Source: Ianthella basta
Lineage: Eukaryota; Porifera; Demospongiae; Verongiida; Ianthellidae
Length of the DNA: 64,000 nt
Reading direction: 5' to 3'
Assembly (NCBI GenBank): GCA_964019415.1
Contig: OZ025878.1
Span: 4,530,512-4,594,511 of the forward strand
Shown: piece after piece, positions 1 to 12,500 of the stretch
Layout: the number at the start of each line of letters is the position of its first letter
How positions within the stretch are numbered: the first letter of the stretch is position 1
Translations under genes and position numbers: made by a program
Notes under the pieces: generated by a model
Told to the model about the DNA's origin: nothing
Databases searched by the model: none
Seen by the model: only the letters and a program-made list of their open reading frames with translations

Positions 1-139
1 TAAAAAATAGATGGAGTGTGACAAGAGTTGCACTGATATAATGTCACGACTTCTTCACATTACGTACATTGTCCGCTGTACAATGACGCACAGCGGCCAA
101 TGTATGCAGTGCCTACAGAAGTGTGCAGTCATAGTCTAC

Positions 140-862
140 CTGTTGGCTGGGACACCAAGGATGATAGCAACAGCACTCTGTGCCATCTGGATCCACTGTG
201 TGCTAGCATGCACAGTGTAGCCATCCTCCTCTGGAACAACAACACTGGTCTGCAGAAGGATCAATGCCATCCATGCATAACACCACAGGTATGCATGTAT
301 TGTATGTAAAGTGTACACAACAGAGCACAGAGCACTACTGGATGCATTGCTACATGTTATCCAGCACTGACTGCCACATACAAATACAGCCTACCACCTA
401 TAATGTCACGTGCCTATGTTATGTACCACACTTTCGGAGGATGTATTTTTCATATACACCTGTTAGAGGGTGGTCAATGTGATATACACCACCATCACAT
501 ACACCACCACCATCTGTGCTCAGCATAGGGACTGGTGTGTACGTATGTATGAAAGCAGAAGGGGTCAAACTACTTTAGTGATGGTGTCTTCTCATTTTAC
601 TCATGACACTGGAGCACACTCAGCAGCACACAGCATGCACTACAGTTTATTAGCTGACAAAGGCCTAGTTGACCGAAATGTCCAGGGTAATTTTGTTCCC
701 TTTTGCTACATAAGATTCAGCTCTAAAGGTTGTCCCTATGGTGATCAGACAAGTTGTTGTACTAGCTCACTTGCGTCTCCATGGTGAAGTGGTACTGTGT
801 TCCACAGGATACCTCCCCAGACAGCTTGTGGGCTGCCTTTGCAATGGCACCTACAGGATAGG

Positions 863-915
<53 letters not shown>

Positions 916-3900
916 CACACATGTAGCCGTGTGCACACTGTACTGTAGCTGTATGTCTGTATGCTTCAGCAATTAGGCCTTCTATAGTACCAGGCGCGCA
1001 TAATGAGTTAAAGTGGAGAAAGTAGAAGTGGGAAGTGCCCATGCAAATGATTGCATTTGCGATATTTTCTCAGTTTAAGTGTCACTATTTTTAGAATGGC
1101 GTATATACTGGCTGTGAGTAGTAGAATTGTCTTCTACCATTGAACTGGTCAGCCGGCTTGTCAGCATCTGGTGCCATGGCTTCATACAGTATGCATGTAG
1201 CATACTGCTGAATGTGTATACAGACTGGGTCACATGGAATAGCCTTCTATCACGGAAACTGTCGTCTGACTACTGCGAAACATTGCCAGCCACTCCTTAA
1301 GAAGGTGACGACATTCATCATAAATACAATGGTGCCTATGAAAGTACACATGCGTATGTGTGCATGGTGTTCTGACCTTGAGCATCACCCACTGTGAGTG
1401 AAGCTGGGTCTGGGAAGAAGGACTCCTGGCTAATGGCATCTGCCATGGTGATGATGGGAGGTCCAATTGGCTGGTATGTCACCTTCACGGTCAGAGCTGC
1501 ACGGTTGGCATGCTCCTGGGTGTCTGGGGACAACAGCGGAGAGAACAACAATACAGTGCTGTGTGCCTGCCATTGCTCTGTAACATTAGTTAATGTATGC
1601 TGTCTACTTTGTTTGAGAAGCAATTCTACATGACACCAGTCTGTCAGAAAGATGCCTGGACAATACTGTACCAACAGCCTTCTTCCATGTCCTCTCTCTT
1701 CACTCATAGAATGCTAGGTAACACAATGTTGCATGTACCTGCTAGAATCATGCCAACTGGCTGTCCTGCATATTGCGACACCTCAGCAGCAAACACCTGA
1801 AGGAAGGAGAGGGGGACTTGAGCCATACACATTCTTCAATAACTGCACTTTACCAGCAGATGAGTCGAAATATGGACAAGAGAATAAAAAGCAATGCAAA
1901 GAATAGTAACTGCAGTAGACCTGACCACAGCTTACTGGTGGGACAACGTATTCTCTTGTTAGCATCACAACACAGTAACCGTTAGCATACCAAATATAAT
2001 ACTGTTACTAAGACATGCACAAATATACATACGTTTATGTGCCTAACACCTCGTCACCTACAGTATGTACGTATATACTGCCCACATGCTTGTGCATGCC
2101 CTGCCCCCCCCCCTCCCCCCAATCCACAAGCACCTCTTCTGGTTCAAAAAACTCTGAGGAGAGTGCATTGTTCTGTCCACCTGCTGGTATGTCAGTGGCT
2201 GTCACATATCTCATCACCCCGGGCATGTCCTGCACACACAGTGGACAAGGGGAGGTAAGAGGAGGTGTTCAGCAACGTCAAGTAGCACAGTATGTACACA
2301 AGGATAGGGAGGGAAGTATCGCAATGCTCCAAGACACCTCTGTAATTAGGACATTTCAACACACACAAACATGCCCCCCTTCTACAAAAACACACATATG
2401 CATACATATACACATTGGTACATAAATGACTACAGCCCTCAATGAGTCACTGGACCACTTCCTAATCCCATCATACCAGTGCAGGTGTTGGGTCCACTGA
2501 CACAATCTTAGCATTCCCGACAGTGCTGAGCACAAAGGCAGCGTGAATCTCTTCTGGCAGTTTAGGCACGTCAGTGGTGTACTTGGCCTCTCCTGATGCC
2601 TGCTGGAGGGCTGACAGCTTGGTCAGTGGCTGGGTGACAGGGTACTGAGAGGGATCAGTCTGGTAGCTCTCCACCCCACTGGACAGGGGGCGGATGTAGG
2701 GGATGGCAGCGGAGTGCACTCGAGGATTGACTTTGTTGAGAATACAGGAAAGATAGAACTGTGAGGGGGGGGGGGGGGAGCGAGTGCAGGGGTGAAGAGA
2801 GGGGGAAGGGAGGAAAAGGGGGGAAGGACAGGGTGGGAAGGATGGCAGAAGAAGGTACATAAAGATACTCACCCACAGTTCTACACTTTGCGTAGTCTGC
2901 AACACTAACATTTATTTTTACATATTATACTACATGTACAGTAGTGTACATGTGTGATATAATATTGGGTATCTTCAAAAATGAAAACTGCCAAAATTTC
3001 TCCATCCATGAAAGTTCAGTCCACGAACCATTTGAGCACATTTGGTGACAACATGCCAAACATGATGAGCACAAACCACTGCCATGTGAGTGTAGAGAAT
3101 GTTCCGTGTCATGTGTGGTACTTGATATACCTTGTAGAAGAGAGAACACGCAAGACTCTTCCTGTATTTAGCACTGGCAGCCACCGGTGGGTTGTCAGGG
3201 ACCAGCTCCTTTTGCAAGAATGTGAGTGCAGCTGAGAGAACAAGGTGAATGAAACAGGGAAGGGGAAGGGGTTGGGGAAGAGGAGGACAGGGTGAGTAGT
3301 GTAAGTACTGTTGTGTTGCAATAGAACTGTCACCCCTCTCTGAGGCTCAGTCAGGGCTTACTCTGCAAGATCTGCACATTGTCAAGAGACTTCCCAATGA
3401 GGTAGTTCTCTGTCATTGTGGCATGCACCTGAAGAGCATGCACAGGTAAGGGATGTACAGTATGTATGAATGGCAGGAGACAGCGAATAGCTCACATGCA
3501 ATATCGCAGCATACAATACCAAATTCTAACATCTATGTAAGTGGCAACTGTTTGTATTAGTGACTACAATGAACAAGTAGATGACATTCTCCCACACACA
3601 AGCACAAGCATCATTCTCCTCACCCCGTGTGTGGAGATGCCACCAAACACAAATGAGGGCACGCCTGACACTGAGAGGGAAGAGGGGTCCACTTTCATGC
3701 GGAAGCCAGCGTTCACATAGGCATGAGCATTCTGTGAAGGGAATAGGAGCAGCGTTAACAACATTGTGAACATGCACCTACTGCATGCCAGCATACATGT
3801 TTGTACCATGACTACCAAGTTACATATGTATGTGCAGGTACGTATGTGTGCATATCTGATACATTAACACAATATGTACAACGTATGTACACACCTAACA

Positions 3901-6900
3901 ACCAAGTACATGAAGTCAAAAGCTGACTGGCAGTGCTAGCCCACTCAGCACACCTACACACACACCTGAGCTCGGGGCATGACTTTGAATGATTTGAATT
4001 GTTCGTTGGTCTCAAGGAAGGGGATCTCCATGGAAACAATCAGGCTGGTGGTCATGGCAACACTCAGAAAGTCCTGAAGGCTGTAGTTCTTGGAAGCTGT
4101 GGCAGATGTTGCTATGGTAACCTTGGCCCCCACTGCTTCCATTATGGTGTACACATCAGATGGGAAGTCATCATTGTCGTGGGTCAACATCAAATTGCCA
4201 GCCCAAGTCCCCACCTGCGATAGGGGATAGCGGAGAGGCCTACACAGACAGGGGCTAATACTGTACATTCACATACTGTATTTATGTATTTTTCCATTTG
4301 CAGCAATGAGATGAGCCTTGTACTCAGGCAATGCACAGATACAAAGCTACCATGTGACCTGTATGAGACAACCCACTTGTGTATGCACTGATTCCCATAA
4401 CAACATGAACACACACGCACACACACACACGTATATACACAGATACACACATGCACATACATACGTAACACGCACACACACAGTCACATGCACACATGCA
4501 GGTACAGAAATCAGAGTGATCTATTGTGTCCAGTTGCCTACACGTAAGTACACTGCACATGTGATAGACTGACATTTCTCACTGGCACATTAGCGACCCT
4601 CAAGAGGTGGTCAGCAAGACTGGAGAAGGAGGCAGATTTGGCTGCATTGGCTTGCAGAGCTTCAATCAACCGAGTGAGGGTCACACAAGCACCCACCACC
4701 AAACTGGAGGCTGTCACCTAGTGCAAGGTAAGGAGGGTGGGGATAGGGGAGGAGTGTACACAGTAGTGGAAGGTGCGATAGACCTTTAGTGACATTGCAA
4801 AAAATGGCTTAATTGTCTTTTGGTATTCAATATCACAAAGGAACCAAATTTCTAAGACCAAAAGTAGTCAGAAGCTTTGATCAGTACTCAGTTTTCATGT
4901 AGTAATAATACAATGCCACACATGCATACGTATATTATACGTACTCACATACCACCGAGCTGCACTTACCTGCACAGTGCAGAGGTCAGGCACTTGTTTG
5001 AGGTCCACAATTACATCTGGCAGGGGGGCAGTCTTGAAAATCCCTGAGTCCAACAACATCACATGCACACATTCAAATATACATTGTTTGTAGGCATAGC
5101 AATGCGTGTAGAAGACGTGCATGTACTGTTCAAAATGGGCAAATGCTGAGTGCTTAGACATATCTCAACACAGAAGACACAAACACACCTCTTCCTGTGT
5201 CTGCACCAATCAACTTAACAAGCTTCCCAGGATATTGTGCAAACACAGTAAACACGTCTGCAACGCTCTTCACGGTAAACCAAACAGTGCCGCTGTCTGC
5301 CTTGCTGCCTGCACACACACGACCTGAAGACTTGCAAGGCAAACGGGTCTTGGGGCAGAGCTTAACTGAAAGGTCTTCAATGTCAGTTGAAATGACTTCA
5401 AAGTCAGATGGAAAGTCTTCGGTTGCAAATGACCCCATAGCATCCAGGATGGCTCGATAACCTGCCGTGTACAACAAGCATAGCACAGGTCAAAATACAC
5501 AACATCAGTTGAGGGCCAAGTGTTGAGGCAAAGATGTAGGAGTTGACAGTATAGCACTGTAATGCCCAAATACTAGTTCCACTCTCACCAGTGCAACGGC
5601 AGATGTTTCCATCAAAAATGTCCTCCACTTGTTGTCTGCTTGGCTCAGGATTACTCTGGAGGTAGCTACACAGACACAATTGCAGCAAATCACATTACAC
5701 ACCTTCTTTGGTTGGTTATCCACACCGGGCACCAGGTACCAGAGTCAAACCATGGTATTATACATAAACATGAGCAGTATTGCTGTATAAAATCTCTAAC
5801 TCACAATCTATGTCAACACTAGATTTGCAATTATACTGTATGTGTATGAATCCGTATAATATCGTACAAGCGCTTCCCACATAACGAATCAGGTGTGGAC
5901 AAGCGATTCAAAAAGGTCTGTAATGTAATATGGTTCAGACCAAACTAACTAAGTCTGTCATTATACTGGCTTGAGTTGATATGTAGTATGAGCCATTACC
6001 ACTGACTAGCTTAACTTCGCTCTGAAACACTCCACAACCTCTTAGCCTGACCACAAAGCTATCAAAGCCTAGCCAAGTAGTGTAGCTTTGCTACAGTCAG
6101 GGTCCCTTTGCAAGTGAATCTACACCACATTACATGCACTCACACCCGGCCACCTGCACATCCATGTACAATGCTCACCTGTACATGTTCATCACAAAAC
6201 CTGGAGTGCAATACCCACACTGACTACCATTGTGTTGTGCAATCCTTTCCTGCACGGGATTGTAGCCAGCTGAGGAGCTGGGCAGAACCGGAGGCAGCAG
6301 GAATGACGGTCACATGGTGTCACGTTACACTACAGAGGATTGGCTTGAGACTGTTTGGCTGCATGCACATGTGGGCCGGGTAGCTACGTACGTCCTAGAC
6401 TTCACTACACTACAGAAGCATTAAGCAAGTACAGCTATTAATGGTATGTAAGCCTAGACACTTACAATATCCAACACACCAGTTGATGAAATGCTTTTAC
6501 AGCACTGCCCAGTATAATGGACCACTTATGAACTGCCTCTTGTTCCATCAGTTCACACAAAGTGCATGTGTACAGTACTACAAGCTATGTAAGCTATGTG
6601 AGAGGTGTAGTGAACTAGTGTGATTATAAGTGGGCCACTCGGCACAAACCTTCCAATGCCTTCCACTGTTGTAATCTTCCAGCCATCAACTGAGTACAGT
6701 GGGCACAAGCACTGCATGCATAGAACACACAACATGAGTACTTGAATGACCAGGTGCCAAGGTGGTGGGGGGGGGGGGGGGAGGCCAATAAAACACAGTG
6801 TACCCAGTGGTTATTCAATGCACACATTACTACCCTTACTGTATGAACACTGACCTGGCTAACAACCCTAAAATGGTAACTGGAAAGTAAAGTAGCTGTA

Positions 6901-8027
6901 TCAAAGGAGCTGACAGAAGGCTGCATTATAAGGACCTTACAGGCCTGGAGGAAGCACTTTAAAAGTGGTCAGGCCATGTCAAGACAATCTTGCCTAGATG
7001 GCCAAATGCACAGGCCAGCAAGTATCTTTGCAATACAAAAGAATGGCCAGGCCTAAAAATCTGGGCAGCCTGGGCTGTTTTGCCGGGCATGCCTTAACAT
7101 TCATGTGACCAAACAGTTGGAGCTTTTGTGGACTAGAATCCATCTGTGAAAAGACTATTATAAACTCACAAAAAGTTAGAAATTCCCTTGACATGTCACA
7201 ATGATGCTTGTGCTACATGTCCTTATAGCCTAGTATATCAAGGGCGGATCCAGGGGTGTTTCCAAGGTTTCCAGAAACTGATCAGATCACCTCTGGCTAG
7301 TATTTGCATGTATCAGTCTTATAATGTCTATGCTTCCTTATAGCTATACCTTTATGTGTTGGAAACTAGTCATAAAAGTTTCTCGATCCGCCCTAGTATA
7401 CCCCTTGTGTGGCATCCCAATCATTTGCTATCAGCTACATTCACTTCTCCCTTGCTGTTTTCACAGCTTTCCTTCATCGGCATCTTTAGTGGAAGCACTA
7501 ACAGCGATGTGGGCTGAACCAAACAAACTTATACAGGCATTAGCTATACACCTTTTGTTGTTGTTAGTACAAGGATTAACGTTATCCATAGTTGTGGTAC
7601 ATGTATGCATACACGAACACAAAGCAGTGGGTTACGGGCAGTTCCACGGTGTGGCCTGGGGAAGGGGGCCAAGGGGCTATGGAAAGAGTCCGCTGGATAT
7701 CGAGTAAATACCCAGAGTGGTGTATGATTGCTGCATGCGCAGTAGAGGCTGCACGTCCTTACGTCGGTGCTCAATACGCCTCCTCAAGCTCACCGAGTTC
7801 AGTGCAGCTGTGGTTTGGTCTCCTGAAGCGGGGTCCTTCCACGCTCCCGTCACGACACAGCACCCGCACCCTCCCTCGCCGCACATCCGCTTGGTGCCGC
7901 TCAGACGCGGCTGGGACCGGATCCACTCGTTAAGGGTCACATTGGGATCTGCTCCACTGACGGTGACCTGCTCCTCATTCAAGACAAAGGATATCTGTTG
8001 CACTGGAGCAACCATCTCGTGACACAC
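140..8027 (-). CDS. xanthine dehydrogenase / aldehyde oxidase family protein, 5' part (3' end off the window)
   Basis: Molybdo-flavoenzyme that hydroxylates purines or aldehydes using 2Fe-2S, FAD and Mo-pterin. Seventeen exons join in phase, giving about 753 codons: 7794-8027, 6650-6711, 6179-6277, 5589-5665, 5189-5461, 4970-5043, 4574-4717, 3966-4214, 3624-3731, 3362-3428, 3131-3231, 2477-2758, 2134-2229, 1739-1796, 1377-1523, 771-850, 140-249. Exons 1-4 hold both ferredoxin-like clusters, with all eight cysteines visible ([29 protein letters not shown]). Exons 5-11 hold the FAD domain. Exon 12 starts the Mo domain ([18 protein letters not shown]). The last visible exon has ASTQ, whose Gln should match the Mo-site Gln (767 in bovine XDH numbering, from memory). 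The remaining roughly 600 residues lie beyond base 1. Start is ATG 8025-8027, or the in-frame ATG 12 bases later. XDH versus AOX cannot be decided because the substrate-binding residues are mostly missing. Confidence 0.9.
864..921. repeat. (CA)n microsatellite
   Basis: CA dinucleotide tract in the intron upstream (on the minus strand) of XDH exon 771-850. It generates spurious His/Thr and Cys/Val frames. Confidence 0.95.
7238..7392. mobile_element. hAT-like MITE with 8-bp target duplication, in XDH intron 1
   Basis: Short inverted ends GGGCGGATC... and ...GATCCGCC bound a 155-bp segment. The 8-bp sequence CTAGTATA flanks it directly on both sides (7230-7237 and 7393-7400). An 8-bp duplication with a GGCGGATC-type end is typical of hAT elements. 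A related element is at 20394-20578. The segment is too short to encode a transposase. Confidence 0.65.
7794..8027 (-). CDS. first exon of the XDH/AOX-like gene: N-terminal 2Fe-2S domain
   Basis: The exon encodes residues 1-78. It reads [10 protein letters not shown], then [20 protein letters not shown], which supplies three cysteines of the first plant-ferredoxin-type cluster; the fourth is the first codon of exon 2 (NS|CLC). The donor is AACTCG|GTGAGC. The start is supported by the short N-terminus usual for the family and by the phase-0 junction to exon 2. Reading past the donor gives unrelated residues, so the longer open frame is not coding. Confidence 0.88.
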
Positions 8028-9579
8028 TCCTCAAGATAAAGGTGGGGTGCCCAGAAATTATTGAACCTCGTAATTCTCCGCATAATCCCGTAATCGTCGA
8101 AACACTGGACCACTGGCAGTATAGGTGCACATGATGTATTGAATGGCACTAGGTACCTACAAATTCTATTCAGCTGATTGCATGCTATCGTTTACAGTAG
8201 CCTTGTGCTAGCTAGCTAACCCCTTGTCTCAGTGATTTGATTGTGCAGAAATAACTACACAGAGAACTAGGGGATGGGTGTAAGAGTAGGGTTGGAGGTA
8301 TGAGGGTAGTGAGGAGTTGGAGGCAGTCTTTGTCCATTAGAGCTGGGCTTGATTGATCACATTTCTGAATGGTAACCACTCTGTGTTGGCTGTGTGTGTG
8401 TGGGGGGGGGGGGGGGGGGAGATGCATGCCAGCATGTGTATAGCAATGTCCACTCTGAGTAAGTCTGCACACCTGCACTTGTACATGCTGCTTTAGAGCA
8501 CAACAGACTCCTCTCTCAGTGGTAGCTAATAAAACAATACTGATCAATGTAGCAATGTGGGAGCATTGTGTAGCATAGCGCTTGTTTACTTGTTAATGAA
8601 AGCAATGTGAAAGTTTAGCATTAGGTTTGCAACATAGCAAAGTAGAAGTAATATTGCATGTCGAAGGTAAAGAGGGTCAAGAGATTCATGTTGCTTGCTG
8701 CATCAATCAGCAGCGTGCAGGATAAGTAAGACGCGTCAGTATGGAATGAAGCAAAACAGGGTCCATATTCTGATAACTAATCAATATTGGTTCCTTGTTC
8801 TGTAACAATGCACCTTACTTTGTGGAAAGCACACATTTCACTGGAACACACTGAATTGGCTAGATGGGTATGCACTAGGCTTACTGGGCTTACTAGAAGT
8901 ACAAGAGGTTACAATTTTGCTGCACCCACATAAATACAATATCTACGCGAAGAAATTAGTGATGATCGATGCATTCACTGCTTCTTCAAGCTCTTGTTCA
9001 ATTGACAATTGTAAAGGATGACTCTATAGTCGGCATGTTACGGCCTATTAAAACCCATGACACAATAGTATTTTCTCCTGTATGTACAGTAAGTACTAAT
9101 AGTTCTCATAAAATTTTGTACACAATAGTGTCACTCACATCTGACTGTAATACAAATGACTGCCCACACAACATTGTACACCAACACTTTAACTTAAGAT
9201 CAACATTAGCAACACATGCTGCATGCAAACTGGTTTAATGTATTGGATATTCCTTAGGATTTAAATGCCATAAACAAATGAAGTACTTGCTCTGTAGTTA
9301 GTAATTTGCTTACAAGCTCATTCACATCATTTGAACAACAGCTCAAATTACTTAAACCTAACAATAGAAGAAAACAGTCATGTAGCGTGTTGCTCCACAT
9401 ATACTATAGTATCACTCTCTTTTATGAAATTCTGTTTCACAAAATTAATGTAATTACAACTAATGTATCTAAAGGGACATCACGCAGCTCAGAAAACACC
9501 ACTATAATAATAGACAGTGCTTAATTACTTGGGAATTGTGTATGTAGTTACATTTGGCTAGTGGCCAAGGTGTCCTGGT
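8028..9579. other. intergenic region between the XDH/AOX-like gene and the beta-helix gene
   Basis: No convincing exon or RNA gene seen. The XDH promoter must lie just above base 8027. A poly-G run is at 8402-8419 after a short GT tract. The rest is unremarkable AT-leaning sequence. Confidence 0.5.
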
Positions 9580-12500
9580 CTATTGATCCTCACTTATAAT
9601 TTCTTCTTCCCTTTCAGTCTCAGTCTCTGTTTCCTCATCAGATGAGTTGGGGGGTCCAGGACGAAGTTCTAGTATTCGTACAAAGTTGCCAAGCCTTTCT
9701 GTTGGGTCTTCTATAAGTGGATCTACATCATCCTGTGGAGCCTGTTCCTGCTTCTGACAGCATCTCAACTGAGCACACTTGTTGTATACCTTCCTTCCAA
9801 GCAGAATCCCAGGATACAGGAGAGGCAGGTAGATGAGTATTACCTGAATTATGGCATAAAACTGCTTTGCCTTACTGAGTGTGTCAGTATCAGCTATGTG
9901 TCGACTGAGGATGAGAATGAGGGTTAGGTTCCCCAAAATGGCTGTGTCCAGAGTGTTGAGGTGACTTGAGTTGTATGGTTGACAGATGGCAATGAGCAGC
10001 AGCAGTGCAGCAGTAAGAATAAGTTGAATGTGTAGGGCATCTTCCACTCGAGGTGTGAGCATGGCAACAAGAAGCTGTATGATGCGGTGAAATAGGTAAA
10101 GCGAAGAGAAACTTCTGAAGCGTTCCTTGTAGCAACCTTGAAAGACATTAACAAAATGATAGATCCATCTGTCAGTGTAGACATTGCTGCAGAATGTCTG
10201 CATCCTCTGTAGCTTCCTCAATGGTGGCACAGCTATGATAAGTCTGCCAAACAACTGAGGCCCAATAGGAAGAGTGAGGAGCAGGAAGGCTGGCAGAAGG
10301 ACAAACACTAGCAGTATGATAATGGCTGGTATGAAGTAGGCAATGTGTTGTATGGAGCCATAGGGTACAGATCCCTGCCACCACACAACCATTCTCTCTT
10401 CCCCATTCTCTCCTGTAATGGTCTGGTTGGCAAGGATGTAGGAGGAGCTGATTAGAAAGCGAGTGAAGCCGAGAATGACAAAGGCAGGAAGTGCTCTGTC
10501 ATAAGACATGCCATCTGAGTACTTTGCCTTCCAGCGTCGCATCCGCCTAAGGCACTGGTCCACTCGGTGACAGCATATCCACTTCTCTGCAGACCTCTCC
10601 AGAACAACGAGTGTGATGGCCACTATCAGTGGAAAGAGTCCAATGGAGTAGTGCAACAGGAGTGTCTGTAACAGTGTGAGGTGTGAGTGTGGAATGAGAC
10701 AGTATGGAGGTAGGAGAACACTAAAGAAGTCCAAGTTCCACATTCCATACAGAAATCGATATATTTTAACAAATGCAATATGTGCTGGTCCTAATTCAGC
10801 ATCACCTCTGATACCGAAGAGAGCAATGAGTTGTGCAAACAGCAGAAATGAATTGAATCTTCCTGAGATCAAGTCAATGTTGAATAACATCACAATAAAC
10901 ATGACAACCAGCATAGGCACCCACTCACTGAGGAACCAAACAAGAAGTCCCACCGTGCTGAGACCATCCTGACAACTGGTGCACACTGGTCTGGCTCCAT
11001 TGAAGTTCACTGCAATGCCATTCCCTTCAGTACAGTCTCCGCAGAGAAGACCTTCACGACTTGACCCTCCACAGACCACCTCTTCCAGTAGCTGCATTGA
11101 GTTGTTATTAGGAAGTGTGGTTAGCTGTGTTTGACAGTATCCTGGTGGGCATGGTGCAGTGAAAAGCTTCTGTTCATCACAACTATTTTGGTCATTGGAT
11201 GGCAGATACCCAGCCCAGTGGTTTACCTGCAAGACAGCACCAACAGCGTTTGGGTCAGTTTCATTGCACTCTTCTATCCCCAGCACTGTAGACATTCCAC
11301 AGTGACAGGTTCCCATGTCTGTGGATCCTTTTTGGTATATGTAACCAGGTGGGCAGCACTGTAGCTCAATGTTCATTATTAAGAGTAAGTTACTATTGTC
11401 CACTGACTGCAGTACAAGTTGTGGAGTTGCACTTCCAGTTATATTGCTTTCGTTATTGGAGAATTGGTTGGCCAAGCCATGCTTCAGAGGAATGCCATGT
11501 AGAATAACTGTAAAATCGGCAGTGTACTTTGAGAAAGGGTTGAGTTGAACATTAGTTATGGTGTCTTGTGCGATAATTTGGACAGTGAATACTGTGTTGA
11601 TGACATTCCCAAGCCTGTCGTATGCATGTTTGTGGGGAAGCTGTTTCTGTTTACCAGGAATGAACTGGACAGTCACTGGGTTGTCCAAGTCAATAGGTGC
11701 ACCATCCACATGATCAGGGCGGGACACTATTTGAGGCAATGTATCAATGGTTGTGTTACTAGTGCCATTACAAAACGGATAAGGGATGCCATCAATCATG
11801 CACATTTGACCAGTATGCAACTTATCAGTTTTCTCCATATTTAGATGTAGTAGATAAAAGTTTGTTGTTGACATTTGTGGTGCAAAAAAGAATAGCCTGA
11901 AATTATAGTCAAAGCAACTTTCGGCTTCACTAATGAAAACTGACTGTCCCTCGTGTTTTGCAGCATTGTCTTGAAACAGGATGCGGGAGATAACAACTGC
12001 CTTTCCTTGTTCATGCTGAAGGAAGCAGTGGACTCGAGGCTGTGCATGTTGTGCTGAATGCACATAGATGGCACCTCCTCTCTGGAAAGCATAATTATTT
12101 GTCAGTGACATTAATGAATTGGAGGAACCACGTATATAACTTTCACCATACAAAGCAATTGCTCCTCCATGCGAGGCAACACAATGTAGAATGACAATGG
12201 TTGCATCTGGTTGCAGAATGACAACTGAATCAACTGCTAGTATTCCTTGTGAAGCTGCTCCACATGAGAAGTTGCCTTGAAGCCTAATCTGTACTGATAT
12301 TAAGAGGATCAAGCTTGTATTGGTTTGTATTTGAAAGATAGGGTTGACTGTTTTTTTTATTTCTGACATAATATTTGTTGCTATAGCTTCTGCATTGCTG
12401 GCTAATTCAATGTGAAACAAGTTGGTTGGAGTAGAAATAGTATCATTGTAATACCCAAAACGCTTGAAGAGTTTGTTTAAAGCATCATAGTCAGCAAAGT

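Noticed and set aside
1391..1392. Donor ACA|GTGGGT for XDH exon 15
   Set aside because: Gives the wrong phase for exon 771-850; using CAAG|GTCAGA (1375-1376) restores phase and yields [20 protein letters not shown], as expected for the family.
6270..6271. Acceptor CTCAG|CTGG for XDH exon 3
   Set aside because: Leaves two bases where one is required; CCCAG|CTCC eight bases upstream gives [15 protein letters not shown] in phase.
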